From contig JAHBXW010000002.1 in NCBI GenBank assembly GCA_019636235.1, positions 391,911 to 455,910 on the forward strand: a stretch of DNA of 64,000 nucleotides, read 5' to 3'. Position numbers and translations under genes: made by a program. How positions within the stretch are numbered: the first letter of the stretch is position 1; every line of letters starts with the position of its first letter. Below are positions 18,068-27,816 of the stretch, in pieces. A model generated the notes under the pieces. The model did not search any database, was not told where the DNA came from, and worked only from the letters and a program-made list of their open reading frames with translations. This stretch comes from Planctomyces sp. (GTDB lineage Bacteria; Planctomycetota; Planctomycetia; Planctomycetales; Planctomycetaceae).

Positions 18068-19075
18068 ATGTTCGTTGATCAGGTTTCGATTTCGTGCAAG
18101 GCCGGGGACGGCGGCGATGGCTCCGCCAGTTTCCGCAGAGAGGCGCATGTGCCGCGCGGCGGTCCGGATGGCGGGGACGGCGGGGACGGCGGCGATGTCG
18201 TGATCCGTGCCGAGCGGAACCTCGGCAGCCTGGCGAACATCGTCGGGCACCGGTTCTGGAACGCGCCGCGCGGAGAGAACGGCGGGGCCGCCTTGTGTTC
18301 CGGACGATCCGGCAAACACCTTGAGATTCTCGTGCCGCCTGGAACGCTGGTGAAAGATCTGCAGACCGGCGAACTGCTGAAGGACCTGGCGGCGGACGGG
18401 GATTCGATCGTCGCCGCCAAAGGGGGGCATGGCGGACGAGGCAACAAGCGTTTCGCCACAGCCACGAATCGCGCGCCTCGCGAATTCGAGAAAGGCCAGC
18501 CGGGCGAAGCCCGGGAAATCCTGCTGGAACTCAAGCTTATTGCGGATGTGGGCGTCATTGGTCTGCCGAACGCCGGAAAGAGCACGCTTCTCAGCCGACT
18601 GTCCCGCGCGACGCCGCGGATCGCCGATTACCCGTTCACCACGAAGTACCCCAACCTGGGGCTGGTGCAGGTCGGCGACGACGTGCGGTTCGTGATGGCC
18701 GATATCCCGGGACTGATCGAGGGCGCGCACGCCGGAGTCGGTCTGGGACACGAGTTCCTGAAGCACGTGCAGCGGACGAAGCTGCTGGTTCATCTGGTCG
18801 AGCCGGCGCCGGCCGATCAGAGCGATCCGGTGCGCAACTACCATCAGATCCGCGAAGAGCTGCGGCTGTACGATGAATCGCTCGTGGAGCGGCCCGAGAT
18901 TCTGTGCGTCTCGAAAAGCGAGCTGCCGGAATCGGCGGAAGTCGCGGCCCGGCTCCGGGAGGACACGCGGCTCGACGTGCTGGAAATTTCTTCCGCGACG
19001 GGTCGGGGCCTGACGGAGCTGATCCGCCGGATGGTGGCGGTTCTTCAGGGAACCGGGGAAACCCTGACGGATTGA
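18068..19075 (+). CDS. obg: GTPase Obg/CgtA
   Basis: A 335-residue ribosome-associated GTPase. The N-terminal Obg fold (1-158) shows its glycine repeats ([38 protein letters not shown]). The G domain has G1 [10 protein letters not shown]2/switch [12 protein letters not shown]3 [17 protein letters not shown] and a recognisable SKSE stretch in [11 protein letters not shown] at the G4 position (canonical NKxD, so somewhat divergent). It lacks the C-terminal OCT domain, which is common outside Firmicutes. Obg acts in 50S maturation and stress control. It is the second gene downstream of the diadenylate cyclase on the same strand. Confidence 0.95.
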   Translation: MFVDQVSISCKAGDGGDGSASFRREAHVPRGGPDGGDGGDGGDVVIRAERNLGSLANIVGHRFWNAPRGENGGAALCSGRSGKHLEILVPPGTLVKDLQTGELLKDLAADGDSIVAAKGGHGGRGNKRFATATNRAPREFEKGQPGEAREILLELKLIADVGVIGLPNAGKSTLLSRLSRATPRIADYPFTTKYPNLGLVQVGDDVRFVMADIPGLIEGAHAGVGLGHEFLKHVQRTKLLVHLVEPAPADQSDPVRNYHQIREELRLYDESLVERPEILCVSKSELPESAEVAARLREDTRLDVLEISSATGRGLTELIRRMVAVLQGTGETLTD

Positions 19076-19114
19076 GGGCGTTTTCGGGGCGGCGCGATCC
19101 AGCCCGGCAGCGTT

Positions 19115-19163
19115 CGGCGGGTCCGATCGGCGGGTCCGATCGGCGGGTCCGATCGGCGGGTCC
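19115..19163 (+). repeat. 13-bp tandem repeat upstream of pyrG
   Basis: Three perfect copies of CGGCGGGTCCGAT (19115-19153) plus a 10-base partial fourth copy lie between obg and pyrG. The unit embeds the self-complementary core ATCGGCGGGTCCGAT-like arms, so the array could fold. It is 100 bp upstream of the pyrG start. No CRISPR-like spacers are present. Confidence 0.85.
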
Positions 19164-19263
19164 CGTGCGATCGTCTGTGAATTGGTTAGAATCCGGATCG
19201 GGACGTCAGCATCGACGCGGGCGTCCCTGTTTCCTTTTTTACGGGGCGGATTCGCCGCAGACG

Positions 19264-20955
19264 ATGAGCAAGCATCTTTTCGTGACGGGGGGCGTGGTCA
19301 GTTCTCTTGGAAAGGGGCTGACCGCGGCGTCAATTGGCCTGCTGCTGGAGCGCCGGGGCCTGCGCGTCCGGATGCAGAAGCTCGACCCGTACATCAACGT
19401 CGACCCGGGGACGATGAGCCCCTACCAGCACGGCGAAGTGTACGTGCTCGACGACGGCAGCGAGACGGATCTCGATCTCGGCCATTACGAGCGGTTCACC
19501 AGCGGGCCGCTGTCCCGGAAGTCGAACTACACGACCGGACGGATCTACCTGAGCGTCATCGAGAAAGAGCGCCGCGGCGCGTACCTCGGCGGCACCGTCC
19601 AGGTGATCCCCCACGTGACCGACGAAATCAAGGCGGCCATTCTGGGGCTGGACGCACCGGATGTGGACGTCGTCATCACCGAGCTCGGCGGCACGGTCGG
19701 CGACATCGAGGGCCTGCCGTTCCTGGAAGCCATCCGCCAGATTCCGCTGGACATCGGCAAGAAGAACTGCGCGTTCATCCATCTGACGCTGGTGCCGTAT
19801 CTCAAGGCCGCCCGCGAGGCGAAGACGAAGCCGACCCAGCACAGCGTCGGCCAGTTGCGGCAGATCGGCATCCAGCCCGACATCCTGATTGTCCGCTGCG
19901 AACGCCCGATCGGCCGCGAGCACACGGACAAGATCGCGCTGTTCTGCAACGTGGAGAAGCAGGCGGTCATCGAGGAGGTCGATAAGGAGTTTTCGATCTA
20001 CGAGGTGCCGCTGGGGCTGGCGGAGCACCGGCTGGACAAGCAGATCTGCGAAAAGTTGTCGCTGCCGATCGGCGAACTGCAGTTCGACGACTGGCGGGAC
20101 CTGGTGCAGCGGGTGCGGAACCCGAAGGGCGAGGTGACGATCGCCGTCGTGGGCAAGTACATCGAGCACCGGGACGCTTACAAATCGATTTATGAATCGC
20201 TGGATCACGCGGGCTTCGCGCATTCCACGCGCGTGCTGGTGAAGCGGATCGAGGCGGAGGAGATCGAGCGTCAGGGCGCCGAAGTCCTGCTGGCGGGGAT
20301 CGACGGCCTGCTGGTTCCGGGCGGATTTGGATACCGCGGAATCGAGGGGAAGATCCGCGCCATTCAGTTCGCCCGGGAATGCGAGATTCCGTACTTCGGG
20401 ATCTGCCTTGGCATGCAGACGGCCGTCATTGAGTTCGCCCGCAACCGGCTGGGGCTGGAGGGGGCCAACAGCACCGAGTTCGCCGTCGATACGTCGCATC
20501 CGGTGATCTGCATGCTCGAGGACCAGCGGAACATCACGCATCTGGGCGGCACGATGCGGCTGGGAGCCCAGCCCTGCGCCCTGAAGCCGGGAACCAGGTC
20601 GCAGGCCGCCTATGGCGTGTCGGAGGTGTCCGAGCGGCATCGCCACCGGTACGAGTTCAACCCGGAATACCGCAAGCAGTTCGAGGACGCGGGGCTGATC
20701 GCCGCGGGCGTCAGTCCGAACAACAATCTGGTCGAGATCATCGAGCTGCCGGACCATCCCTGGTTCGTGGCGGTTCAATACCACCCCGAGTTCAAGTCGA
20801 AGCCTCACCAGCCGCATCCGCTGTTCCGCGATTTCATCGCAGCGGCGATTGTCCGTCACCAGGAACGGGCTCAGACCGTGTTGAACGGCGGCGTCTCCAG
20901 CTCGAACGGGACGGCCGCGGAGGAGCGGCGGGCGGCACATTCGCTGGAGCCATGA
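19264..20955 (+). CDS. pyrG: CTP synthase
   Basis: A 563-residue enzyme converting UTP, ATP and glutamine to CTP. The start [25 protein letters not shown] is the invariant synthetase P-loop, followed by [19 protein letters not shown]. The C-terminal glutaminase carries GICLGMQ (nucleophile Cys), and the His/Glu pair lies in [11 protein letters not shown]. The final 30 residues are a polar extension ([17 protein letters not shown]). The frame is open upstream of 19264 but matches no family there. The stop overlaps the next gene's ATG by 4 bp (ATGA), so the hydrolase behind it is translationally coupled. Confidence 0.97.
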   Translation: MSKHLFVTGGVVSSLGKGLTAASIGLLLERRGLRVRMQKLDPYINVDPGTMSPYQHGEVYVLDDGSETDLDLGHYERFTSGPLSRKSNYTTGRIYLSVIEKERRGAYLGGTVQVIPHVTDEIKAAILGLDAPDVDVVITELGGTVGDIEGLPFLEAIRQIPLDIGKKNCAFIHLTLVPYLKAAREAKTKPTQHSVGQLRQIGIQPDILIVRCERPIGREHTDKIALFCNVEKQAVIEEVDKEFSIYEVPLGLAEHRLDKQICEKLSLPIGELQFDDWRDLVQRVRNPKGEVTIAVVGKYIEHRDAYKSIYESLDHAGFAHSTRVLVKRIEAEEIERQGAEVLLAGIDGLLVPGGFGYRGIEGKIRAIQFARECEIPYFGICLGMQTAVIEFARNRLGLEGANSTEFAVDTSHPVICMLEDQRNITHLGGTMRLGAQPCALKPGTRSQAAYGVSEVSERHRHRYEFNPEYRKQFEDAGLIAAGVSPNNNLVEIIELPDHPWFVAVQYHPEFKSKPHQPHPLFRDFIAAAIVRHQERAQTVLNGGVSSSNGTAAEERRAAHSLEP

Positions 20956-22061
20956 CCGAATCGCCGCCGATCGTCGGGATTGGAGCCGAACGGTTCCCGC
21001 GGACCCTGGCGGTGATCGAACAGGGACGGCAGCGGGGACTGCATGACGGCGTGCAGTTCTGCGTGCGCCAGGAGGGGGAGACGATCGCGGACCTCGCGGT
21101 CGGCACGTCTCCCGACGGTCGGCCCTTCACGCCCGATACGCTGCTGCCGTGGTTGTCGGCCGGCAAGCCATTGACGGCGTACGCCTTTCTGAAGTCGGTC
21201 GCCGGAGCGTTGCCCGAAGGGCTGGATATTCCCGTCGCCCAGACGCTTCCGGAGTTCGGCCAGCAGGGGAAGTCGGGCATCACGCCCCGGCATCTGCTGA
21301 CGCATCAGGCGGGCCTCGCCGCCGTGCCCGTGGGCTGGCCGCAGTCGAGCTGGGAGGACATTGTCCGCAAGATCTCGGAAGCGGGGCTGCTGCCGGACTT
21401 TCGCGTTGGCGAGGACGCGGCGTACGACCCGCACCGGTCCTGGTTCATCCTGGGTGAGCTATTGCAGCGGGCCTGCGGCCGGCCGATCGCCGGCATCCTG
21501 CAGTCCGTCGTTTGCGACCCGTTCGATTTGCACGACACCTGGCTGGCGATGTCGCCCGAGACGCACGCGGCCTACGGGGATCGGATCGGCGCGGTGGCGG
21601 CGCGGGGCGACGACGGCCGCCTGAAAACGACGCATTCGCACACCGCGGCGTTCGCGTCCGCTCCCAGTCCGGGCAGCTCGCTGCGTGGCCCCGCGCATGA
21701 TCTCGCGAAGTTCTACGACGAACTGCTCGACGACCCGCTGCGCTCTTCCATGGCCGTCCGGCTTCGCACCGGCCTGTTCGACCGGACGTTTCAGCACAAG
21801 ATCGATTTTGGACTGGGATTGCTGATCAACTCGAACCGTTATGGCCGTGAGACCGTGCCGTACGGGTTTGGGCGGCACGCCTCGGAGGAATCGTTTGGTC
21901 ACGGCGGGGCACAGTCCACGATCGGATTCGCCGACCCCGTACAGCGGCTTGCCGTCGCGGCGATTGCGAACGGACTGCCGGGCGAAGCCCAGCACAATCG
22001 CCGGTTCCGGGAACTCTGTTCCGCGATCTACGCAGACCTGGGATTGGCGGGCGATGGGTGA
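20952..22061 (+). CDS. Serine hydrolase, beta-lactamase/class C PBP-like
   Basis: A 369-residue beta-lactamase-fold protein without a signal peptide. The catalytic SxxK is S69-A-G-K72 ([15 protein letters not shown]). [15 protein letters not shown] is the conserved LLTHxSGL-type helix, the second-motif tyrosine is probably in [17 protein letters not shown], and [15 protein letters not shown] is the HGG variant of the KTG motif. Members are esterases, D-amino-acyl hydrolases or transferases; the substrate is unknown. It begins inside the pyrG stop (ATGA overlap) and its end overlaps the prepilin-peptidase-like gene by 8 bp, so the three are probably one transcript. Confidence 0.85.
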   Translation: MTESPPIVGIGAERFPRTLAVIEQGRQRGLHDGVQFCVRQEGETIADLAVGTSPDGRPFTPDTLLPWLSAGKPLTAYAFLKSVAGALPEGLDIPVAQTLPEFGQQGKSGITPRHLLTHQAGLAAVPVGWPQSSWEDIVRKISEAGLLPDFRVGEDAAYDPHRSWFILGELLQRACGRPIAGILQSVVCDPFDLHDTWLAMSPETHAAYGDRIGAVAARGDDGRLKTTHSHTAAFASAPSPGSSLRGPAHDLAKFYDELLDDPLRSSMAVRLRTGLFDRTFQHKIDFGLGLLINSNRYGRETVPYGFGRHASEESFGHGGAQSTIGFADPVQRLAVAAIANGLPGEAQHNRRFRELCSAIYADLGLAGDG

Positions 22062-23037
22062 AGCCTGGTTCGTGCCGCTGTGGGACTCGACGCCGCAACC
22101 GCTGCTGGCCGGATTGCTGGGCGTTGCGGCGCTGCTGGCGTCGCGTCCTCTGATCGGCCGGTGCCTGGCGATTTGCGAGGCTCCAGAGCCGCGTCGTGCA
22201 TGGCGGCCGGCGATCGCGACAGGCGTTCTGGTCGGCGTGTTCGCATGGCTGATGCTGACGATCGATGTTCAGCGGATTCCCGAGGTGCGGCCGTCGCCCG
22301 TCTGGGACCGGTTGGTGATCGTGCATCACAGCGTGCTGCTGGTGCTGCTGACAGCTGCGGCGACCAGCGACTGGCGGACGTGCTACATCCCGGACCTGGC
22401 GCCGCTGCTGGGTTTGGCGATTGCGATTCCGGCGGCGACGCTGTCGGGCGATCTGCAGATCTGCCATCTGTGGGTCGACTGGAACGAGGAGGTGCCGGGG
22501 TTCCAGGGGCCGTACCTTCCGGGTTGGCTGTCCGCGCATCCGCACTGGCATGGACTGGCGTGGAGCCTGGCAGGGGCGGCCTGCGGGGCAGCGCTGACCG
22601 GCACTGTGCGGGGGATTTCCCGGTGGGCGCTGGGGATGCCGGCGCTCGGGGCGGGGGACGTCCTGTTGATGGCGATGATCGGCGCGTATCTGGGCTGGCA
22701 GCCGACAGTGCTCGCCTTTCTGCTGGCCCCGGTGCTGGCGATCGCCGTGGGGCTGCCGGTCCGGGTGTCGACCGGTCGGCCGTACATTCCGTACGGGCCG
22801 TTTCTGGCGCTGGCGGCGATGGTGGTGCTGTTCACCTGGCGGTGGTTGTGGATGCTGGAATGGAGTTATGGGTCGCCGCTGCGGCCGGGGGATCGGCGGA
22901 CGACGTTCGCGGTGCGGCGGCTGTTCGGCGATCCCTGGGCGCTGATCGGGATTGCGGCGGCGGTGGCCGTGGCGCTGGCGGGTTTGCTGGCGTGGCGCCG
23001 CTGGCAGGCGAGCTGGTCGGTGTCGCGGGAATCGTGA
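22054..23037 (+). CDS. Prepilin peptidase-like (A24) integral membrane protein
   Basis: A 327-residue protein with about eight hydrophobic segments. The two catalytic aspartates of A24 aspartyl proteases are visible: D106 in AATSDWRTCYIPD (the D-x-R-x-x-x-I-P motif) and D202 in LGAGDVLLMAMIGAYLGW (GxGD). The N-terminal cysteine-rich methylase domain of full PilD is missing, so cleavage without methylation is likely. An unusual hydrophilic, Trp/His-rich loop (HLWVDWNEEVPGF, SAHPHWHG) separates the halves. It would process type IV pilin-like or pseudopilin signal peptides at the inner membrane. The ATG at 22054 overlaps the preceding hydrolase. Confidence 0.82.
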   Translation: MGEAWFVPLWDSTPQPLLAGLLGVAALLASRPLIGRCLAICEAPEPRRAWRPAIATGVLVGVFAWLMLTIDVQRIPEVRPSPVWDRLVIVHHSVLLVLLTAAATSDWRTCYIPDLAPLLGLAIAIPAATLSGDLQICHLWVDWNEEVPGFQGPYLPGWLSAHPHWHGLAWSLAGAACGAALTGTVRGISRWALGMPALGAGDVLLMAMIGAYLGWQPTVLAFLLAPVLAIAVGLPVRVSTGRPYIPYGPFLALAAMVVLFTWRWLWMLEWSYGSPLRPGDRRTTFAVRRLFGDPWALIGIAAAVAVALAGLLAWRRWQASWSVSRES

Positions 23038-23067
23038 CGTCAGGCGTGATTCGGAGTCGGCAAAGGG

Positions 23068-23303
23068 GAACCACGAAAGACAACGAAAACCACGAAAGAC
23101 GTGTGCGAGCTTCCGCGCCCGCGCGTGGAATCGACGCCGGCCGCACGGACTGGATTCCTTGATCCCTTTGATCCGTCCGATCCGTGGTTCTTCCAGACCA
23201 CGAAATCTGGTCCCGGCATCGTCAGCCGCTGGGCCCTTTCGTTTCTTTCGTGCCTTTCGTGGTTCAACGCCCTTTAGCGAGCCACGACGAGGGAACCACG
23301 GAT
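23068..23303. repeat. Intergenic inverted repeats with CCACGAAAG core
   Basis: The 374-bp gap 23038-23411 has no gene but two interleaved inverted pairs. GAACCACGAAAGACAACGAA (from 23068) is followed by a second ACCACGAAAGAC, and the reverse complement CTTTCGTGGTTC ends at 23265, preceded by CTTTCGTTTCTTTCGTGC. A second pair is ATCCGTGGTTC (23180-23190) and GAACCACGGAT (23293-23303). The lower GC and the repetition suggest an intergenic REP-like element rather than coding DNA. Confidence 0.7.
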
Positions 23304-23411
23304 GGAACAAATGAGGCAAATGGCCCATCAGCAACCGGCGTGAGACGTCGCAGCCGCGGGACTACATCAAGCAAGCGTGCCGAGCGTCCGCCCGCCGACT
23401 AAACTACGCAC

Positions 23412-24326
23412 ATGTCGCCACCTGATTCGCGTCGTTTCCTCCCCCCGGACGCCGTCGCCCGCATCTCCCGGCTGGAGATCCAGGCTCGCACCGTCGTCGA
23501 GGGCTTCCTGTCCGGCCTGCACCGCAGCCCCTATTTCGGACAGTCGATCGAGTTCGCCCAGCACCGCGAATACGCGCCCGGGGACGACACGCGCCGCGTC
23601 GACTGGAAGGTGTGGTCCCGGACCGACCGCTACTTCATCAAGCAGTACGAGGAAGAGACAAACCTCACGACGACGATCCTCGTCGACGCCAGCGAATCGA
23701 TGCAGTTCTCCTCCGGCACGCTGTCCAAGTTCGACTACGCCTGCCAGATCGCCGCCGCCCTGTCGTACCTGCTGCTTCGCCAGCACGACGCCGTCGGCGT
23801 GACGACGTTCGACGACTCCGTGCGGAACGTCGTGCCGCCCAGTTCGCGCGGCAGCCAGTTGCACGCCATCCTGGCGGCCCTGGAAGGCGGCACGCCGAAT
23901 CGCAAGACGGACCTCGAATCGCTGCTGAAGCGCGTTGCGAACGAACGCTCGCAGCGGGGCGTCGTGGTGATGATCTCCGACCTGTTCGCGGACCGCAGCG
24001 GGCTGTTCAAAGGCTTGAAGTTGCTGCGCCAGCGGGGCCACGACGTGCTGGTGTTCCACGTGCTGGACGACGAGGAGCTGGACTTCACGTACTCCGGCAC
24101 AACGAAGTTCGAGGGGCTGGAAAGCGCCGGCGAACTGGTTTGCGATCCGCGTTCGCTGCGCGAGGGCTATCTGAAAGCGATGGACGCGTTTCTCACCGAA
24201 ATTCGGCGGCGTTGCGCGCAGACGGTCGTGGACTACCAGACGGTGCGAACCAGTGAACATCTGGACGCGGTGCTGCGGCACTTCCTGAACAACCGCGTGG
24301 GCATGCACGGCGGGGCGCGTCAATAA
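23412..24326 (+). CDS. DUF58 domain protein (vWA-like)
   Basis: A 304-residue cytosolic protein of the DUF58 family, usually encoded next to MoxR AAA ATPases. The family signature [20 protein letters not shown] is followed by [12 protein letters not shown] and a von Willebrand factor A-like fold with the MIDAS-type [11 protein letters not shown]. Another conserved stretch is [18 protein letters not shown]58 proteins probably act as MoxR partners in protein or metal-cofactor assembly. No moxR is in this window, which is unusual, although planctomycete genomes carry several copies of such pairs. It ends 59 bp before a convergent gene. Confidence 0.88.
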   Translation: MSPPDSRRFLPPDAVARISRLEIQARTVVEGFLSGLHRSPYFGQSIEFAQHREYAPGDDTRRVDWKVWSRTDRYFIKQYEEETNLTTTILVDASESMQFSSGTLSKFDYACQIAAALSYLLLRQHDAVGVTTFDDSVRNVVPPSSRGSQLHAILAALEGGTPNRKTDLESLLKRVANERSQRGVVVMISDLFADRSGLFKGLKLLRQRGHDVLVFHVLDDEELDFTYSGTTKFEGLESAGELVCDPRSLREGYLKAMDAFLTEIRRRCAQTVVDYQTVRTSEHLDAVLRHFLNNRVGMHGGARQ

Positions 24327-24385
24327 GTCCGGAGCGCAAGAGCGGGCGGCGCGCGACTCCGTGCGCGCGGCAGTCGCTGCGGGCC

Positions 24386-25273
24386 TCAGCCAGCGATGCT
24401 GTGACCGGCCCGGAATGACGGCTGCCCGAGAATCCCGCCGCGCGGGGCGCCGTCCTGCGGGGTGACGACCGGAATCGGGTCGACGCGTCCCGCGGAGGAC
24501 TGCGACGTGTGCGACGCGGGCAGTACGCCGGGGGCGTTGCCGCGGGTCGTCCGGGCCCGCGAGACCTCCGCGAGCAGATGCTTGGCCTCCGGCATCTGCG
24601 GCCGCTTGGCGAGGGCGATTTTCAACTGGGCCTCGGCCTCGTTCAGCCGGCCTTCGGCGCGGAGGATGACGGCGACGCGGTAGTAGGCCTCGGCCTCGTC
24701 GCAGAGTCGCATGTAGTGCGGCAGCGCGCCTTCGACGTCGCCGCGATGCACGAGCGACTCGGCCAGCCGGCCCCGCGCCGCGCGATCCCCAGGATCGGCC
24801 AGCACCGCCTTGTTGAAGGCTTCCGAGGCTTCCGCCCAGCGTTTCTGTCCCGCATAGAACTGCCCCATCGCCGTCTGCGCGGCGATCGAGCTGCTGGCCA
24901 GTTCGACAGCTTTGCGGTAGCCAGCTTCGGCATGTTGCGTGCGGCCGGTGAGGTCATCGACGCGGGCATGCCCGATCAGGGCGTCGACGTCGTTCGGATT
25001 CCGGTTCAGCAGCTCATCGTATTTTTTGGACGCTTCCTGGAGATTGCCGATCTCCACCATCCAGCGGGCGTACTTGAGGGTCAGGTCGCGCTCGTTCTTG
25101 AGTTCGTCGGGGACTTCCAGCGGCGCCGGGCCTTCGATCTTTGGCTTCGGTCGGAAGGCTGCCATCATGTTCGACGGCGCGAGAGATGAGAGACCGCCGG
25201 TCACGCACCCGCTGGCAGCGGCCGCGATCAGGCAGGCGCCGGCCAGCTGGGGAATGGTCCGGAAGTTCGGCAT
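24386..25273 (-). CDS. TPR-repeat lipoprotein
   Basis: A 295-residue protein. The ATG at 25273 opens a lipoprotein signal with lipobox ASGC (AACLIAAAASGCVTGG-like region). Residues about 55-230 are tetratricopeptide repeats: LTLKYARWMVEIGNLQEASKKYDELLNRNPND, QTAMGQFYAGQKRWAEASEAFNKAVLADPGD, and YYRVAVILRAEGRLNEAEAQLKIALAKRP. The last 50 residues are Pro/Ser/Gly-rich and disordered. It is probably a periplasmic or outer-membrane scaffold. It is the last of a minus-strand series aroA, rsmB, secreted protein, TPR lipoprotein. Confidence 0.85.
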   Translation of the reverse strand: MPNFRTIPQLAGACLIAAAASGCVTGGLSSLAPSNMMAAFRPKPKIEGPAPLEVPDELKNERDLTLKYARWMVEIGNLQEASKKYDELLNRNPNDVDALIGHARVDDLTGRTQHAEAGYRKAVELASSSIAAQTAMGQFYAGQKRWAEASEAFNKAVLADPGDRAARGRLAESLVHRGDVEGALPHYMRLCDEAEAYYRVAVILRAEGRLNEAEAQLKIALAKRPQMPEAKHLLAEVSRARTTRGNAPGVLPASHTSQSSAGRVDPIPVVTPQDGAPRGGILGQPSFRAGHSIAG

Positions 25274-25478
25274 ACCGACAGTCCCTTGTCGCGGGTGATG
25301 CTCCGAGGCCCGCGCCGCGGTCCATCCTGGCGCGGCGAGGTCGGCCTGCCGCGCCCGGAGGCGCGACGGCTGCCTTCCGATAGATCGGCAATCGGGCCCC
25401 CGCGCCAACAGGCGCGGCCGCAAAATCGTTGCAGTCCCGCGCCGCGCCCGGACGCTTCCGGCCAGTTCCGCCGATGCC

Positions 25479-26156
25479 TCAGTTCGCTCCGCCGCCGGCG
25501 CTGCCCACCGTCTGATACTGGATCATTGGCGGCAACGCGTTGTCGAAGCTGCTCTTGAAGATCTGCTCGACTTCCGTGGCCGGACGTCCCAGCGGACCGG
25601 TCGCCCGCAGCGTGATCGGCAGCGACGTTTCCGAACCGGACACGGACGCGACGGCCTTCTGTACGCTCAACATCCGGACTTCGTTGAACGCCGGGTCGTC
25701 GGCCATGGCGACGTACACCTGGCGGTAGGCCGGCGGCGCCTGCGCGAAGATCCATGCCAGATGCTGTCGCCCGGCGCTGTTGAGCTGATGCGTCGCTGAG
25801 TCGAAGTGATATTCGTACATCGTGGTGGCGGCGGCCCAGCCATTGGCCGCCTGCATCTGCATCACCATCCGGACGTCGTCCTGGTCCCGCTCGTTGTACG
25901 GCCAGGGCCAGTAGTGGTTGGCGTGGAACTTGTGCACGCAGGTCTGTTCGGGGCCGACCGGCCGCGAAAACGGAGGCCAGAGCTTGCCGTGTTTGCACTT
26001 CTGGCGCTGGCCCACGGGCTCGCAGGCCCGGAGCGAATAGAACTCGGGAGATCCGTGGCGCGGACCGTCGGCATGGAACGGCCATTCCGCCCGGGACATC
26101 GTCGGCGCAGCGACCGCCAGCGCGGCTGCGAAGAGACCTGTGGCGCGTTTCAGCAC
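25479..26156 (-). CDS. Secreted protein of unknown function
   Basis: About 225 residues. I prefer a GTG start at 26156: it is preceded by AAGGGGGG at ideal distance and gives a clean signal peptide (LKRATGLFAAALAVAAPTMSRA, cut near Ala-Glu). ATG codons at 26186 or 26216 are alternatives. The mature part starts Trp/Pro/His-rich (EWPFHADGPRHGSPEFY, HANHYWPWPYNERDQDD) with four cysteines (RACEPVGQRQKCKHG, EQTCVHKF), then a helical QMQAANGWAAATTMYEYHFD region, and ends in a Gly/Ala tail. I do not recognise the family; it looks like a planctomycete-specific exported protein. Confidence 0.7.
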   Translation of the reverse strand: MLKRATGLFAAALAVAAPTMSRAEWPFHADGPRHGSPEFYSLRACEPVGQRQKCKHGKLWPPFSRPVGPEQTCVHKFHANHYWPWPYNERDQDDVRMVMQMQAANGWAAATTMYEYHFDSATHQLNSAGRQHLAWIFAQAPPAYRQVYVAMADDPAFNEVRMLSVQKAVASVSGSETSLPITLRATGPLGRPATEVEQIFKSSFDNALPPMIQYQTVGSAGGGAN

Positions 26157-26346
26157 GTTCGCCCCCCTTGAAGTAACCAGAGCCATCCGGCCGGTTCGAA
26201 CTGGCCGCGAGGCCATGCGGCGCCCGCCGGAAACCGCGTCTGCGATTTCACGGGAGAGTCCGCCCCTGTCCCTGTTATCGGCGTCCGATGCTGCCGGTCA
26301 TGACGGGAATTGCGGTTGTGCCGTGCGAGCGGCCCCGCCGAGAGCG

Positions 26347-27816
26347 TCAGCGGGCCTTCAGCAATGCGGCGTAGCCGCCATCAGCCGGACGACCGGGCAG
26401 CGACTGGAGTTCCCGGGTCAGCGCGAACCGCGATGACGTCCCCAGAAACCGTCGGACGACCGCCTCGTTTTCCGCGGCGTCGATGCTGCAGGTCGAATAC
26501 AGCAGCCGTCCGCCCGGGCGGATCCGTTCCGCAGCCGACATCAACAAAGCGAACTGCTTCTCAGGCAACTCCTGAAAATCCTTGTCCTGCAGCCGCCAGC
26601 GGACTTCCGGCCGTTTGCCGAGAACGCCGGTGTTGGAGCAGGGGGCGTCCACGATCGCGGCGTCGAAGGGGCCCGCCGGCACGCCCTCTCCCGTCTCGCC
26701 GACTTCCGCGGTCTCAATGCACGTCAGGCCCAGTCGCCGCGCCGATTCGCGGACCGCCCACAGCCGCGCCGCGCCGACATCGCACGCGACGACGCGCCCC
26801 TGATCCTGCATCCGTTCGGCCGCATGCGTCGCCTTGCCGCCCGGCGCGGAACAGAGGTCCAGCACTGCTTCCCCCGGCTGCAGCGCCAGCAGGTCGACGA
26901 TCGCCGTCGCCGATTCGTCCTGAACGCTGAACCAGCCCTCGTCGAACCCCGGCAGCGCGGCGATGCGCTGCGTGCCCGCGAGACGCACGCTCTCCGCGAA
27001 GCGTCCCGGCGCAGCGGCGACGCCCGCTTTCGTCAGCGCCGCCAGAAAACCATCGCGCGTCGTCCGCAGCGCGTTCACGCGCAGCGTCATGACGCCCGCC
27101 CCTGCAAACCACGCCGCTCGGCGCAATTTCTCGGAGAAATCCAGCGACTCCGGCCAGCGATCAAGCAACAGTCGCGGAATGCTGAACGCTTCCGCGAGGT
27201 ATCCGTCGGGGTCGCTGTGCGGGTCGGGAAAGACGGGCTCGGCGAATCGGCGATAGCGCACCTCGACGACCGGGTCCGCGGCCGCACCGTCGCCCGGCCG
27301 CAGCGCCATGACCGGAATGCCGCTGGCCGAGGGCTCCGCATCCATTCGCGCCTCGGGGGCCAGCTTGCGCAGCAGCGACCGAAGCACGCCGTTTGCCAGC
27401 CCCGTCCAGCGCTGCATGCCGATCCGCCGCGCCGCTTCAACCGTCTCATGCACGGCCGCGTGCGGCGGCAATCCCGGCATCAGCAGCAGTTGCATGGCTC
27501 CCAGCCGCAGCAGCGTCCAGAGTTCCGGTTCGACCTTCTCCTGCGGCCGCGACACCACCGTGCGGAGCACGGCATCGAGCGTCGCGCGGCGCCGCAGAAT
27601 GCCGTAACTCAGTTCCATCGCCAGCCCGCGGTCCGGGGGCGCCAGCGGGCGCGTGTCGTAATCGTCGAGACTGGCGGCGAGATACGCGCCGCTGTCGTCG
27701 AACTCCCACAGCGCGGCGAGCGCCAGCTCTCTGCCGTTCTGAGGCACGAGGTCTTCGGCCGGCGTCGAGTCCGGGCGGCGAGCCCCCTGCGAACGGTCGT
27801 GGCGGGGACCAGTCAT
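26347..27816 (-). CDS. rsmB: 16S rRNA (cytosine-C5)-methyltransferase RsmB-like
   Basis: A 489-residue two-domain protein. An N-terminal NusB-like domain (about 25-165: [36 protein letters not shown]) is followed by a SAM-dependent m5C methyltransferase. SAM motif I is [16 protein letters not shown], the PC motif [18 protein letters not shown] holds the release cysteine, and [15 protein letters not shown] holds the catalytic cysteine. It methylates C967 of 16S rRNA in E. coli. The ATG at 27816 overlaps the aroA stop as ATGA and has GGAG six bases upstream, so translation is coupled to aroA. Confidence 0.93.
   Translation of the reverse strand: MTGPRHDRSQGARRPDSTPAEDLVPQNGRELALAALWEFDDSGAYLAASLDDYDTRPLAPPDRGLAMELSYGILRRRATLDAVLRTVVSRPQEKVEPELWTLLRLGAMQLLLMPGLPPHAAVHETVEAARRIGMQRWTGLANGVLRSLLRKLAPEARMDAEPSASGIPVMALRPGDGAAADPVVEVRYRRFAEPVFPDPHSDPDGYLAEAFSIPRLLLDRWPESLDFSEKLRRAAWFAGAGVMTLRVNALRTTRDGFLAALTKAGVAAAPGRFAESVRLAGTQRIAALPGFDEGWFSVQDESATAIVDLLALQPGEAVLDLCSAPGGKATHAAERMQDQGRVVACDVGAARLWAVRESARRLGLTCIETAEVGETGEGVPAGPFDAAIVDAPCSNTGVLGKRPEVRWRLQDKDFQELPEKQFALLMSAAERIRPGGRLLYSTCSIDAAENEAVVRRFLGTSSRFALTRELQSLPGRPADGGYAALLKAR

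Noticed and set aside
19115..19163. Possible CRISPR-like array
   Set aside because: Units are directly abutting 13-mers without spacers and no cas genes are present.
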